From the NCBI RefSeq assembly GCF_000217955.3, contig NZ_AFOY02000004.1, positions 434,001 through 498,000 on the forward strand: DNA of 64,000 nt. Reading direction: 5' to 3'. The notes beneath the pieces were generated by a model. The model did no database searches, was not told the DNA's origin, and was given only the letters and a program-made list of their open reading frames with translations. Made by a program: the position numbers and the translations under genes. The stretch's first letter is position 1. The number at the start of each line of letters is the position of its first letter. Shown piece after piece: positions 1-9,358 of this stretch. This stretch comes from Pseudomonas fluorescens HK44. Its GTDB lineage: Bacteria; Pseudomonadota; Gammaproteobacteria; Pseudomonadales; Pseudomonadaceae.

Positions 1-103
1 CATTCTCACTTATTTTCCAGGTCCAGGCCATATTGCTGGCAAATGCTCCCTATGAGCCGCCAGCGCCCTGAGCTTTTCCAACACAGTTAGTGGAGAGATC
101 ACC

Positions 104-2479
104 TTGGTAGAGTACGTAGTTTCCCTCGATAAGCTCGGCGTCCATGATGTAGAGCATGTGGGGGGCAAGAACGCATCCCTCGGCGAGATGATCAGTAATC
201 TTGCGGGGGCCGGTGTTTCGGTCCCGGGTGGCTTTGCCACGACGGCTCAGGCTTATCGTGATTTTCTCGAATTAAGTGGTTTGAACGACCAGATCCACGC
301 AGCGCTCGATGCGCTGGACGTCGACGACGTGAACGCCCTGGCGAAAACCGGTGCGCAAATTCGTCAATGGATCATGGAGGCCGAGTTTCCGGAGAAACTC
401 AACGCCGAAATCCGCACCGCGTTCGCCACGCTGTCGGCCGGTAACCCGGACATGGCCGTGGCCGTGCGCTCCTCGGCAACGGCCGAAGATTTGCCGGACG
501 CTTCCTTCGCCGGCCAACAGGAAACCTTCCTGAACATCCGCGGCGTCGAAAACGTCATTCGTGCTGCCAAGGAAGTCTTTGCTTCCCTGTTCAACGACCG
601 TGCCATTTCCTACCGCGTGCACCAGGGCTTCGACCATAAACTGGTTGCCCTGTCGGCTGGCGTGCAGCGCATGGTCCGTTCGGAAACCGGCACTGCCGGC
701 GTGATGTTCACCCTCGATACCGAATCCGGCTTCCGTGATGTGGTGTTTATCACCGGCGCCTACGGCCTGGGCGAAACTGTCGTACAGGGCGCGGTGAACC
801 CGGATGAGTTCTACGTCCACAAAGGCACGCTGGCAGCGGGTCGCCCGGCAATCCTGCGCCGCAACCTGGGCAGCAAAGCCATCAAGATGATCTACGGCGA
901 CGAAGCCAAGGCCGGTCGTTCGGTCAAGACTGTCGATGTCGACAAGGCCGAACGCGCGCGTTTCTGCCTGACCGATGCTGAAGTCAGTGAGCTGGCCAAG
1001 CAGGCGATGATCATCGAGAAGCACTACAAGTGCCCGATGGACATCGAATGGGCCAAAGACGGCGACGACGGCAAGCTGTACATCGTTCAGGCTCGTCCTG
1101 AAACCGTGAAGAGCCGCACCCAGGCCAACGTCATGGAGCGTTACCTGTTGAAAGAAACCGGCACTGTGCTGGTTGAAGGTCGCGCCATCGGCCAGCGGAT
1201 CGGCGCCGGTAAAGTGCGCATCATCAAAGACGTTTCCGAGATGGATAAAGTCCAGCCGGGCGATGTTCTGGTTTCCGACATGACCGACCCGGACTGGGAA
1301 CCGGTCATGAAGCGCGCCAGCGCCATCGTTACCAACCGTGGCGGTCGTACCTGCCACGCGGCGATCATTGCGCGTGAACTGGGTATCCCGGCAGTCGTGG
1401 GTTGCGGTAACGCCACTCAGCTGTTGAAAGACGGCCAGGGTGTGACGGTTTCCTGCGCTGAAGGCGACACCGGGTTCATCTTCGAAGGCGAGTTGGGCTT
1501 CGACATCAAGAAAAACTCCGTCGATGCCATGCCGGAACTGCCGTTCAAAATCATGATGAACGTCGGTAACCCGGATCGCGCTTTCGATTTCGCGCAGTTG
1601 CCGAACGCCGGTGTGGGCCTGGCCCGTCTGGAGTTCATCATCAACCGCATGATCGGCGTGCACCCTAAAGCACTGCTGAACTACGACGGCCTGCCGCCGG
1701 AAATCAAGGACAGCGTCGACAAGCGCATTGCCGGTTACCACGATCCGGTCGGCTTCTACGTCGAGAAACTGGTCGAAGGCATCAGCACCCTGGCTGCCGC
1801 GTTCTGGCCGAAAAAGGTCATTGTGCGTCTGTCGGACTTCAAGTCCAACGAGTACGCCAACCTGATCGGCGGCAAGCTCTACGAGCCGGAAGAAGAAAAC
1901 CCGATGCTGGGCTTCCGTGGCGCTTCGCGTTACATCAGCGAGTCGTTCCGTGACTGCTTCGAACTCGAATGCCGCGCGCTGAAACGCGTGCGCAACGACA
2001 TGGGCCTGACCAACGTCGAAATCATGGTGCCGTTCGTCCGTACCCTGGGCGAAGCCAGCCAGGTTGTGGAACTGTTGGCCGAGAATGGCCTGGCACGTGG
2101 CGAAAACGGTCTACGCATCATCATGATGTGCGAGCTGCCGTCCAACGCGATCCTGGCTGAAGAGTTCCTCGAGTTCTTCGACGGTTTCTCCATTGGTTCC
2201 AACGACCTGACCCAGCTGACCCTGGGTCTGGACCGTGACTCCGGGATCATCGCGCATCTGTTCGACGAGCGTAATCCAGCGGTCAAGAAGCTGCTGTCCA
2301 ACGCGATTCAGGCCTGCAACAAGGCTGGCAAATACATCGGTATTTGCGGCCAGGGCCCTTCCGACCACCCAGACCTGGCCAAGTGGCTGATGGAACAGGG
2401 TATCGAAAGCGTTTCGTTGAACCCCGATTCCGTACTGGAAACCTGGTTCTTCCTGGCTGAAGGTCAGGCTGCGGTCTAA
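104..2479 (+). CDS. ppsA: Phosphoenolpyruvate synthase
   Basis: Converts pyruvate, ATP and water to PEP, AMP and phosphate for gluconeogenesis. The 791-residue product has the family's full length and order: an N-terminal ATP-grasp pyruvate-binding domain ([10 protein letters not shown] near residue 20), a central swivelling phosphohistidine domain with the [12 protein letters not shown] signature around residue 410 (His is the phosphorylated residue), and a C-terminal PEP-utilising barrel ending in [17 protein letters not shown] and CGQGPSDHP. The start is TTG at 104, preceded by GGAGAG; translation from it gives the [12 protein letters not shown] beginning usual in Pseudomonas. Two hairpins follow the stop. 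Its place beside the esterase, rraA and cmaX matches P. aeruginosa PA1770. Certain. Confidence 0.97.
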   Translation: MVEYVVSLDKLGVHDVEHVGGKNASLGEMISNLAGAGVSVPGGFATTAQAYRDFLELSGLNDQIHAALDALDVDDVNALAKTGAQIRQWIMEAEFPEKLNAEIRTAFATLSAGNPDMAVAVRSSATAEDLPDASFAGQQETFLNIRGVENVIRAAKEVFASLFNDRAISYRVHQGFDHKLVALSAGVQRMVRSETGTAGVMFTLDTESGFRDVVFITGAYGLGETVVQGAVNPDEFYVHKGTLAAGRPAILRRNLGSKAIKMIYGDEAKAGRSVKTVDVDKAERARFCLTDAEVSELAKQAMIIEKHYKCPMDIEWAKDGDDGKLYIVQARPETVKSRTQANVMERYLLKETGTVLVEGRAIGQRIGAGKVRIIKDVSEMDKVQPGDVLVSDMTDPDWEPVMKRASAIVTNRGGRTCHAAIIARELGIPAVVGCGNATQLLKDGQGVTVSCAEGDTGFIFEGELGFDIKKNSVDAMPELPFKIMMNVGNPDRAFDFAQLPNAGVGLARLEFIINRMIGVHPKALLNYDGLPPEIKDSVDKRIAGYHDPVGFYVEKLVEGISTLAAAFWPKKVIVRLSDFKSNEYANLIGGKLYEPEEENPMLGFRGASRYISESFRDCFELECRALKRVRNDMGLTNVEIMVPFVRTLGEASQVVELLAENGLARGENGLRIIMMCELPSNAILAEEFLEFFDGFSIGSNDLTQLTLGLDRDSGIIAHLFDERNPAVKKLLSNAIQACNKAGKYIGICGQGPSDHPDLAKWLMEQGIESVSLNPDSVLETWFFLAEGQAAV

Positions 2480-2490
2480 GTCGTTGAGTG

Positions 2491-2515
2491 AAGGGCCGAT
2501 CGGTGATCGGCCCTT
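2491..2515 (+). terminator. Intrinsic terminator after ppsA
   Basis: Inverted repeat AAGGGCCGATC/GATCGGCCCTT with a three-base loop, ending in a short T run, 12 bases after the ppsA stop. Confidence 0.8.
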
Positions 2516-2530
2516 TAAAGTTCAAGTAGG

Positions 2531-2562
2531 GGGGGCATCCATCTGGATGCCGCCCCTTTTTG
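2531..2562 (+). terminator. Second hairpin with T run
   Basis: Stem GGGG-GCATCC / GGATGC-CGCCCC around ATCT, followed by TTTTT. It lies between ppsA and the hydrolase gene, whose start is only about 13 bases downstream, so it may act as a backup terminator for ppsA or shape the 5' end of the hydrolase message. Confidence 0.65.
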
Positions 2563-2574
2563 TGCAAGAGCATT

Positions 2575-3564
2575 ATGCAAAGCAGCAGCAACCTGTTTCC
2601 TGTCGCCTTGATCAGCGCCGAGCGTCGCGGCGATCTGAGCGAGGACGTCTACCGCTTGAAACCCGGCAATAGCCCGGACGGCACCGTCGAACTGGCGGTC
2701 ACCCGCCTGGGCATGGCCGATGAGCCCGCCGTGCGTGGCATTCCGGTGATTTTGTTACACGGCAGTTTTTCCAATCGGCGTTTCTGGTTTTCTCCCAAAG
2801 GCCTTGGCCTGGGCGCCTATCTTGCGCGCGCCGGTTTTGATGTGTGGATACCGGAAATGCGCGGTCACGGCTTGTCCCGGCGTAACCAGAACTATCGAAA
2901 GAACCGCGTTGCCGACTATGCCCGTTACGATCTACCGGCGATTGCTGCGTTCGTTCGTGAGCAAAGCGCTCAGGTTCCGCACTGGATTGGTCATTCACTG
3001 GGCGGCATCACCCTGGCGGCAGCGCTGGGTGGTCAGTACCTGGGTGAGCCTGCCGTGGCCTCTGCGGCGTTTTTTGGTACGCAGGTCAGTCGCACCTATT
3101 GGCCGCTGAAAATTCCCCCGGTGGAGTGGAGCGGACGGTTCATCCTGAAGCGTTTCGCGCAAATTTCGGGCTCTCGCCTCAAGCGCGGTCCGGAGGACGA
3201 GCCGATAGGCCTGGCCCTGGAGGGCATGCGCTGGTACGGCTTGTTCGGGCGCTTTGGCGATGCCGAGAAAGACTGGTGGGCCGGGCTGGCGGAGGTTCAG
3301 GTGCCGGTCTTGGGCGTCAGCGCGACCAGCGATCATCAGGACCCGGATTGGGCGTGTCGCAAGCTGTTCGATCAGATCGGTTCCGAGCGCAAGCAGTTCA
3401 TTTGCCTGGGGCGCGAGCAGGGTTTTTCGGACAATTTCGGGCATGTTGAAATGCTTGTCAGCAAAGCTGCTCAGGTTGAAGTCTGGCCGTTGGTGCAGCG
3501 CTGGCTGGCAGATCCGCAGGCGCCGTTGCTGGCTGGCAAACCGGATTTGGCCACAGCCGTCTGA
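2575..3564 (+). CDS. Alpha/beta hydrolase (esterase/lipase-like), PA1771 family
   Basis: A 329-residue alpha/beta-fold hydrolase. Visible are the oxyanion-hole segment ILLHGSFSNRRFW (around residue 60), the nucleophile elbow GHSLGG (around residue 142, Ser nucleophile), and a late His in NFGHVEML (around residue 290) that could complete the triad. There is no signal peptide, so it is probably cytoplasmic. The ATG at 2575 is preferred over an upstream TTG at 2560 because it gives the conserved MQSSSNLFP start. Neighbouring order matches PA1771 of P. aeruginosa. The substrate is unknown. Confidence 0.9.
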   Translation: MQSSSNLFPVALISAERRGDLSEDVYRLKPGNSPDGTVELAVTRLGMADEPAVRGIPVILLHGSFSNRRFWFSPKGLGLGAYLARAGFDVWIPEMRGHGLSRRNQNYRKNRVADYARYDLPAIAAFVREQSAQVPHWIGHSLGGITLAAALGGQYLGEPAVASAAFFGTQVSRTYWPLKIPPVEWSGRFILKRFAQISGSRLKRGPEDEPIGLALEGMRWYGLFGRFGDAEKDWWAGLAEVQVPVLGVSATSDHQDPDWACRKLFDQIGSERKQFICLGREQGFSDNFGHVEMLVSKAAQVEVWPLVQRWLADPQAPLLAGKPDLATAV

Positions 3565-3664
3565 GTACGAATGCTCTGACAAGGGCGTTTCGCTCCGATC
3601 AGCGAACGGCTAAGATATGACGCATTGAGCTGTTCTGGTCACAAACGGTTGTTGAGTCGGCCTT

Positions 3665-3964
3665 ATGTTCGTACCTCTTGAGCGTCTGATCAATCTGAAT
3701 GAAGGTTATCGGCGGACGTTCCAGGTTGAAGGGCGTAGCCTGCTGTTGTTGGTGCTGGATAATCAGCCGTTGTTGCTGATAGACAGCTGTCCGCACCAAG
3801 GCTCGCCGCTCGGCAGCGCGACATTGTCGGGAAATATCCTGCGTTGTCAGCGCCACGGTATCGAGTTTCAGTTGCCCAGCGGCGTGCCGGTACAGGCACA
3901 GTGCCCTGGCTTGAGTATGCTGAAGGTGACTTACGAGGGTGATCGCATCGGAATAGATGTTTAA
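3665..3964 (+). CDS. Rieske [2Fe-2S] domain protein
   Basis: A 99-residue stand-alone Rieske domain. The two cluster-binding boxes are CPHQG (around residue 41) and CQRHG (around residue 61), each supplying one Cys and one His. There is no membrane anchor and no oxygenase partner beside it, so it may be a soluble electron carrier or an assembly factor. It lies between the hydrolase and rraA on the same strand, with about 90-100 bases on each side, so it may have its own promoter. Redox partner unknown. Confidence 0.9.
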   Translation: MFVPLERLINLNEGYRRTFQVEGRSLLLLVLDNQPLLLIDSCPHQGSPLGSATLSGNILRCQRHGIEFQLPSGVPVQAQCPGLSMLKVTYEGDRIGIDV

Positions 3965-4051
3965 ATTCTTTGCGGATACTCGTTTCTGTGCCGTAACCCC
4001 TGCGATTTTCGACAGCCCACGATCTGTACTTTCTCTTACAGGAGTTTCTCG

Positions 4052-4543
4052 ATGAACCATTACCTTACTCCCGACCTGTGTGATGCCTACCCGGAACTGG
4101 TGCAGGTGCTGGAGCCGATGTTCAGCAATTTTGGTGGCCGTGATTCCTTCGGCGGCGAAATCGTTACCATCAAGTGCTTCGAAGACAACTCGCGGGTCAA
4201 GGAGCAGGCCGAGCTCAAAGGGAATGGCAAGGTGCTGGTGGTCGATGGCGGTGGTTCGCTGCGCCGCGCCTTGCTGGGCGACATGATCGCCGAGAAAGCC
4301 GCGAAAAACGGTTGGGAAGGGTTGGTGATCTACGGCTGCATCCGTGATGTCGACGTTATTGCGCAAACCGACCTGGGCGTGCAGGCGCTGGCAAGCCACC
4401 CGATGAAAACCGACAGGCGTGGCGTCGGTGAGCTGAACGTTGCGGTAACCTTCGCCGGCGTGACTTTCCGTCCGGGTGAATACATCTACGCGGACAATAA
4501 CGGCGTGATCGTCTCGCCAAGTCCGTTGAAAATGCCAGAATAA
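4052..4543 (+). CDS. rraA: RNase E activity regulator RraA
   Basis: A 163-residue member of the RraA/menG-like family. In E. coli RraA is a trimeric ring that binds RNase E and damps its activity. Segments typical of the family are TPDLCDAYP at the N terminus, [28 protein letters not shown] (around residue 70) and YGCIRDVD (around residue 97). Older annotations call such proteins SAM:demethylmenaquinone methyltransferase; the methylase motifs are absent. The start ATG follows ACAGGAG. It corresponds to PA1772. Confidence 0.95.
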   Translation: MNHYLTPDLCDAYPELVQVLEPMFSNFGGRDSFGGEIVTIKCFEDNSRVKEQAELKGNGKVLVVDGGGSLRRALLGDMIAEKAAKNGWEGLVIYGCIRDVDVIAQTDLGVQALASHPMKTDRRGVGELNVAVTFAGVTFRPGEYIYADNNGVIVSPSPLKMPE

Positions 4544-4569
4544 ACAGCTGATTCAAGCCAGGGGTGAGG

Positions 4570-5565
4570 ATGTTCGAGGAAGAAAACGCGCAGTGGGGGC
4601 TGGTGCATGCCCTGGTGCTGGATGGTAAAGGTGGTGCGCGTTGGCTTGCCCGGACTGAACTGGATGACCTGCAACTGCAACCCCATGAAAGCCTTTGGCT
4701 GCACTGGGACCGTAGTCACCCGCAAACTCAGACCTGGTTGCGTAAATCCAGCGGTCTGAGTGAGTTCAGCTGTGACCTGCTACTCGAAGAGAACACCCGG
4801 CCGCGCCTGTTGGCGCTGCCGGACTCCGAGTTGTTGCTGTTTTTGCGCGGAATCAACCTCAACCCGGGTGCCGAGCCTGAAGACATGGTGTCGGTGCGCA
4901 TCTTCGCTTCTGCTCAGCGGGTCATTTCCCTGCGTTTACGCCCGTTGCGCGCTACCGATGAGTTGCTGGTGCAACTGAATGAGGGCAAGGGGCCGAAAAC
5001 CACCTCCGAACTGGTCCTTTATATGGCTCAGTACCTCACCCATAAAGTGCAGGATCTGGTCAGCGATCTCTCCGAAATCGTCGATGATGAAGAAGAAAAG
5101 CTGGATGCCGACGAACGGTATACTCCGGAGCATGGCGCCATTGTGCAGATCCGTCGGCGAGCGGCAGGACTGAAGCGCTTCCTTGCTCCGCAGCGGGATA
5201 TCTTCGGTCAGCTGACGCGGATAAAACTGCCATGGTTTGTCGATGATGACGGCGATTACTGGAACGAATTGAACAACAGCCTGACGCGTTACCTGGAAGA
5301 GCTGGAATTGACCCGGGAGCGCGTAGGGCTGGTGCTTGAGACCGAAGATCGGCGTTTGAATGTGCACATGAATCGCATCATGTATCGCTTCGGGATCATC
5401 ACCGGGATTTTTTTGCCGATGAGTTTTCTGACCGGTTTGCTCGGTATAAACGTCGGCGGAGTTCCTTTTTCCGGAAACCCTTATGGCTTCGTGATTGCCT
5501 GCCTGATGATGGTGACCGTAGGGGTGGGGCAGTGGTGGTTGTTCCGGCGTTTGCGCTGGGTATGA
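4570..5565 (+). CDS. cmaX: CorA/ZntB-family divalent cation transporter (CmaX)
   Basis: A 331-residue inner-membrane transporter of the CorA superfamily. It has a long N-terminal cytoplasmic domain with acidic, helical segments and two C-terminal membrane helices (residues about 272-295 and 305-325). The loop after the first helix carries GIN in LTGLLGINVGG rather than the GMN of CorA, which is the ZntB-type variant, so zinc or another divalent ion is possible. ATG 4570 is chosen over GTG 4564 because AGGGG sits at the right distance. The order with crfX, cmpX and sigX matches P. aeruginosa PA1773-PA1776. Substrate is inferred from family only. Confidence 0.92.
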   Translation: MFEEENAQWGLVHALVLDGKGGARWLARTELDDLQLQPHESLWLHWDRSHPQTQTWLRKSSGLSEFSCDLLLEENTRPRLLALPDSELLLFLRGINLNPGAEPEDMVSVRIFASAQRVISLRLRPLRATDELLVQLNEGKGPKTTSELVLYMAQYLTHKVQDLVSDLSEIVDDEEEKLDADERYTPEHGAIVQIRRRAAGLKRFLAPQRDIFGQLTRIKLPWFVDDDGDYWNELNNSLTRYLEELELTRERVGLVLETEDRRLNVHMNRIMYRFGIITGIFLPMSFLTGLLGINVGGVPFSGNPYGFVIACLMMVTVGVGQWWLFRRLRWV

Positions 5566-5628
5566 GGGAGAGCCATGTGACCCGAAGAATTTTGATCGCG
5601 TCTTTCACAGATATCCCGAGAGGTGCGT

Positions 5629-5874
5629 ATGCACGATCCGTTTGAACAGTCCTTGCGCGACATGCTCAAGGCATCACCGTCCACCCGCGACGACGATGCC
5701 TGTCTGGGGCGTGTGCTGAAAACCGCCAACCGCCAGGTTGGCGCCGGTGATCTGTTCAGCCTGCTGGGCCGCTGGCTGCCCGCGCTGATGATCGCCCTGA
5801 ATAACGGATCGGCCCATGTCTTGCCGGTTTCCCGTCATAAACCTGCTGCCCGCACTGCTGATAAGGCTGATTGA
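5629..5874 (+). CDS. crfX: Small protein CrfX
   Basis: An 81-residue protein without a known domain; its size and place between cmaX and cmpX match CrfX (PA1774) of the cmaX-crfX-cmpX operon. It begins MHDPFEQSLRDMLKASP, has a short hydrophobic patch (LLGRWLPALMIAL) and a basic tail. ATG 5629 follows GAGAGG by five bases. It stops two bases before the cmpX ATG, so the two are probably translationally coupled. The family is restricted to Pseudomonas and its function is not known to me. Confidence 0.88.
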   Translation: MHDPFEQSLRDMLKASPSTRDDDACLGRVLKTANRQVGAGDLFSLLGRWLPALMIALNNGSAHVLPVSRHKPAARTADKAD

Positions 5875-5876
5875 AT

Positions 5877-6701
5877 ATGGAACTTGATCTCTGGACTCAG
5901 AGCCTCGTCACGGCAATGACTGCGTTGTGGACCAAGGTAGCGAACTTCATTCCGAACCTGTTCGGCGCACTGGTAGTGCTTCTGCTGGGTTTTGTCGTAG
6001 CCAAGCTGCTCGACACCCTGCTCTCGAAATTGCTCGCAAAACTGGGCCTGGACCGCTTGATGGGCGGTACCGGCTTGACCAAGCTGCTGTCCCGTGCGGG
6101 CCTGCAGGTGCCGATTTCTACGCTGATCGGCAAGATCGTTTATTGGTTCGTTTTGCTGATTTTTCTGGTTTCTGCTGCGGAATCCCTTGGCTTGGAGCGA
6201 GTTTCGGCTACGCTCGACATGCTGGCACTGTATTTACCGAAAGTATTTGGTGCCGCACTGGTGTTGCTGGTGGGCGTGTTGCTCGCACAATTGGCCAATG
6301 GGCTGGTGCGCGGCGCCGCAGAGGGCGTAGGACTGGACTACGCAGCGGGCCTTGGGCGTATCGCTCAAGGCCTGGTGATCATCATCAGTATTTCGGTCGC
6401 GATCAGTCAGCTTGAGGTCAAAACAGACCTGCTGAACCATGTGATCGTGATTGTCTTGATTACCGTTGGTCTGGCAGTTGCCTTGGCCATGGGGTTGGGA
6501 AGCCGGGAAATCGCCGGTCAGATTCTTGCTGGGATCTATGTGCGCGAGTTGTATCAGGTTGGGCAACAAGTGCGTGTTGGTGAGGTCGAAGGTCAGATCG
6601 AAGAGATCGGCACGGTTAAAACTACATTGCTGACCGATGAGGGTGAGCTAGTCTCACTGTCCAATCGGATCCTCCTGGAGCAGCATGTTAGTAGCCGCTA
6701 A
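5877..6701 (+). CDS. cmpX: CmpX, mechanosensitive-channel-like membrane protein
   Basis: A 274-residue integral membrane protein with about five hydrophobic segments (near residues 20-45, 80-105, 120-145, 165-185, 190-215) followed by a small beta-type C-terminal domain (VRVGEVEGQIEEIG), the layout of short MscS-like conserved TM-helix proteins. In P. aeruginosa the CmpX homologue affects membrane homeostasis and SigX activity. The ATG at 5877 gives MELDLWTQSL. It lies upstream of sigX with a 91-base gap that probably holds a promoter. Confidence 0.9.
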   Translation: MELDLWTQSLVTAMTALWTKVANFIPNLFGALVVLLLGFVVAKLLDTLLSKLLAKLGLDRLMGGTGLTKLLSRAGLQVPISTLIGKIVYWFVLLIFLVSAAESLGLERVSATLDMLALYLPKVFGAALVLLVGVLLAQLANGLVRGAAEGVGLDYAAGLGRIAQGLVIIISISVAISQLEVKTDLLNHVIVIVLITVGLAVALAMGLGSREIAGQILAGIYVRELYQVGQQVRVGEVEGQIEEIGTVKTTLLTDEGELVSLSNRILLEQHVSSR

Positions 6702-6792
6702 CCCGGCAAACCCTGCTAATGTATGCCGCCGCAAAAATGCCCGATACGATGGGCTGCGGCGGACATTGACCTGACTGTCGGCCCGACTTGTT

Positions 6793-7383
6793 TTGAATAA
6801 AGCCCAATCGCTATCCATGCGCTACGACCCCCGCGAACTCTCTGATGAGGAGTTGGTCGCGCGCTCGCACACGGAGCTGTTTCACGTGACGCGCGCCTAC
6901 GAAGAGCTGATGCGGCGTTATCAGAGAACATTATTTAACGTTTGTGCACGGTATCTTGGGAACGATCGTGACGCAGATGATGTCTGTCAGGAAGTGATGT
7001 TGAAGGTGTTGTACGGTTTGAAGAACTTCGAGGGGAAATCGAAGTTCAAAACCTGGCTCTACAGCATCACGTACAACGAATGCATCACACAGTATCGAAA
7101 GGAACGGCGTAAGCGTCGCTTGATGGACGCTTTGAGTCTGGACCCCCTTGAGGAAGCGTCTGAAGAGAAGGCGCCGAAACCTGAGGAAAAGGGTGGACTT
7201 GATCGCTGGTTAGTGTATGTGAACCCGATTGACCGAGAAATTCTAGTGCTACGATTTGTCGCAGAGTTGGAGTTTCAGGAGATCGCGGACATCATGCACA
7301 TGGGTTTGAGTGCAACGAAAATGCGGTACAAACGCGCTCTTGACAAATTGCGTGAGAAATTTGCAAGCATCGCTGAAACTTAG
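6793..7383 (+). CDS. sigX: ECF sigma factor SigX
   Basis: A 196-residue extracytoplasmic-function sigma factor. Region 2 is seen at YQRTLFNVCARYLGNDRDADDVCQEVMLKVL and KTWLYSITYNEC, and region 4 at DREILVLRFVAELEFQEIADIMHMGLSATKMRYKRA, a clear helix-turn-helix. In Pseudomonas SigX drives oprF transcription and governs envelope and fatty-acid genes. There is no anti-sigma gene next to it, as in other pseudomonads. The start is TTG at 6793, giving MNKAQ; an in-frame ATG lies at 6817. oprF follows immediately on the same strand. Confidence 0.95.
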   Translation: MNKAQSLSMRYDPRELSDEELVARSHTELFHVTRAYEELMRRYQRTLFNVCARYLGNDRDADDVCQEVMLKVLYGLKNFEGKSKFKTWLYSITYNECITQYRKERRKRRLMDALSLDPLEEASEEKAPKPEEKGGLDRWLVYVNPIDREILVLRFVAELEFQEIADIMHMGLSATKMRYKRALDKLREKFASIAET

Positions 7384-7490
7384 TTCGGCGCAAATATCTC
7401 TTACGTGTAGGCAAGTTCTGATAGACTTGCCGCCGAGTTGTCCCCCGGTTTGCGGGACTGCTTTACAATCACCAGATGGGGATTTAACGG

Positions 7491-8468
7491 ATGAAACTGA
7501 AAAACACCTTGGGCTTGGCCATTGGTTCTCTTATTGCCGCTACTTCGTTCGGCGCTCTGGCACAAGGCCAAGGCGCGGTCGAAGGTGAGGCCTTCTGGGG
7601 CAAAACCTGGAACCACAGCGTCGATTCCTACCAGAACGGCCGCACTCCTGGCGTATCGATCGGCTACTTCCTGACCGACGACGTCTCTGTGAACGCGACC
7701 TACCGCAAAGACGAATACACCCGTTCGGACACTGACACTGGCAACCAGCGGATCAAAGGCGATCACTTCGGCCTGAAATCCCAGTACCACTTCGGTACCG
7801 TTGGCGACGCTATCCGTCCTTACGTTGAAGGCGGTGTATCTCACGGCAGCATGACCAACGTCGCTGCTGACGGTCACACTGGTCGTGACAAGTCCACCTA
7901 CCTGACCACTGGTGCTGGCGCCAAGTGGTACATGACCGACAACCTGTACGCTCGTGCCGGCGTTGAAGCCGACTACAAGCTGGACAACGGTCGTTGGGAC
8001 TACCAGGCTCTGATCGGCCTGGGCGTTAACTTCGGCGGCACTGGCGGCAAAGTTGCTCCAGCTCCAGCACCGGTTGCAGCTCCGGCTCCAGAGCCAGCCC
8101 CAGAAGCTCCAGTTGCTGAAGTTGTTCGCGTTCAACTGGACGTGAAATTCGACTTCAACAAGGCTGTTGTCAAGCCAAACAGCTACGGCGACGTGAAGAA
8201 CCTGGCTGACTTCATGAAGCAGTACCCGAACACCACCACCGTAGTTGAAGGTCACACCGACAACGTCGGTCCTGACGCTTACAACCAGAAGCTGTCCCAG
8301 CGTCGTGCTGACGCTGTGAAACAAGTTCTGGTCAAGGATGGTGTTTCGGCTAACCGCGTTCACTCGGTTGGTTATGGCAAGTCCCGCCCAATTGCTGACA
8401 ACAGCACTGACGCTGGCCGCGCTGCAAACCGTCGCGTAGAAGCGCAGGTTGAAGCTACCGCTAAGTAA
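7491..8468 (+). CDS. oprF: Major outer membrane porin OprF (OmpA family)
   Basis: A 325-residue outer membrane protein. It has an N-terminal signal peptide (MKLKNTLGLAIG...FGALAQG), an eight-stranded beta barrel to about residue 165, a proline/alanine linker (APAPAPVAAPAPEPAP), and a C-terminal OmpA peptidoglycan-binding domain with the VEGHTDNVG and LSQRRADAVK motifs. It anchors the envelope to peptidoglycan and forms a low-efficiency porin. GGGGA precedes the ATG, and a strong terminator follows. Its location after sigX is conserved across the genus. Confidence 0.98.
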   Translation: MKLKNTLGLAIGSLIAATSFGALAQGQGAVEGEAFWGKTWNHSVDSYQNGRTPGVSIGYFLTDDVSVNATYRKDEYTRSDTDTGNQRIKGDHFGLKSQYHFGTVGDAIRPYVEGGVSHGSMTNVAADGHTGRDKSTYLTTGAGAKWYMTDNLYARAGVEADYKLDNGRWDYQALIGLGVNFGGTGGKVAPAPAPVAAPAPEPAPEAPVAEVVRVQLDVKFDFNKAVVKPNSYGDVKNLADFMKQYPNTTTVVEGHTDNVGPDAYNQKLSQRRADAVKQVLVKDGVSANRVHSVGYGKSRPIADNSTDAGRAANRRVEAQVEATAK

Positions 8469-8485
8469 TTAGCCTGGTAGTTCGG

Positions 8486-8516
8486 AAAAGCCCGGCTTAG
8501 GCCGGGCTTTTCTTTG
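8486..8516 (+). terminator. Intrinsic terminator after oprF
   Basis: AAAAGCCCGGC / GCCGGGCTTTT hairpin followed by TCTTTG, 18 bases after the oprF stop. Confidence 0.92.
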
Positions 8517-8574
8517 CCTGCGATTTGGCTTTTTGGAAGAACCGTCCGAACGCAGCCCAAGCCTTCGGCGGCGC

Positions 8575-9348
8575 CTATGCGAGGTTGGCGTTCCAAAGTT
8601 TCTCTGCAGGAGCGGGTGCAGGCTGCGATTTGTTAGCATTTTCATAAGCGGCCACCGCACCGATCACCAGGATCGCCGGGCTTTTCAGTTGGAAGCTGTG
8701 GGCGTCTTCCTGCATTGCAGTCAGGTTGCTCCGGCATTCGCGCTGATGTGGCAATGAAGCATTTTCAATCATCGCCACCGGCGTATCAGCCGCCATCCCA
8801 CCGGCGAGCAATTGCTCGCCAATTGAGCTCAATTTCGCCACGCCCATGTAAATCACCAGCGTCGTACCGCTTTGGGCCAAGGCTCGCCAGTTAAGCTCGC
8901 TGTCGTCCTGCGTGTGCGCAGTGACCAGGGTTACGCCGCGGGCGACGCCGCGCAGGGTCAAGGAAATATCGCATTGCGTTGCGCCGGCCAGGCCTGCGGT
9001 GATGCCATTGACCAACTCCACTTCAATCTCGCGCTCGCGCAGCCACTGCGCTTCTTCACCGCCGCGTCCGAAAATGCACGGATCGCCGCCCTTGAGCCGT
9101 ACCACACACTTTCCTTGGCGGGCATAACGCAGCATCAAGCGATGAATGAACGCCTGTGGGGTAGAGCGACAGCCACCACGTTTGCCGACGGCAATGATTC
9201 GCGCCTGTGGGCAATGCACCAGCACTGCGTCGTTGACCAGGTCATCGATCAGTACCACATCGGCTTCGTTCAGCGCCCGTACAGCTTTGAGGGTCAGCAA
9301 TTCAGGGTCACCGGGACCTGCACCCACCAACCAGACTTTTGCGCTCAT
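8575..9348 (-). CDS. cobA: Uroporphyrinogen-III C-methyltransferase
   Basis: A 257-residue SUMT that methylates uroporphyrinogen III twice with SAM to give precorrin-2, the precursor of siroheme. It shows the glycine-rich VWLVGAGPGDPELLTLKA motif at the N terminus, VVRLKGGDPCIFGRGGEE (around residue 82) and an internal GITAGLAGATQCDISLT segment. It is the last gene of the nirB-nirD-nasC unit with a 10-base gap, so it likely supplies the siroheme needed by NirB. It corresponds to PA1778. Confidence 0.95.
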   Translation of the reverse strand: MSAKVWLVGAGPGDPELLTLKAVRALNEADVVLIDDLVNDAVLVHCPQARIIAVGKRGGCRSTPQAFIHRLMLRYARQGKCVVRLKGGDPCIFGRGGEEAQWLREREIEVELVNGITAGLAGATQCDISLTLRGVARGVTLVTAHTQDDSELNWRALAQSGTTLVIYMGVAKLSSIGEQLLAGGMAADTPVAMIENASLPHQRECRSNLTAMQEDAHSFQLKSPAILVIGAVAAYENANKSQPAPAPAEKLWNANLA

Positions 9349-9358
9349 GTTCTATTCC

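Noticed and set aside
1..103. Minus-strand frame upstream of ppsA as a gene
   Set aside because: It overlaps the ppsA start and leader and has no ribosome-binding site; the divergent gene usual here would lie beyond the window.
272..1741. Long open frame opposite ppsA on the minus strand (489 codons)
   Set aside because: It lies fully antisense to a clear ppsA and has low-complexity His/Gln/Val/Arg composition typical of GC-rich shadow frames.
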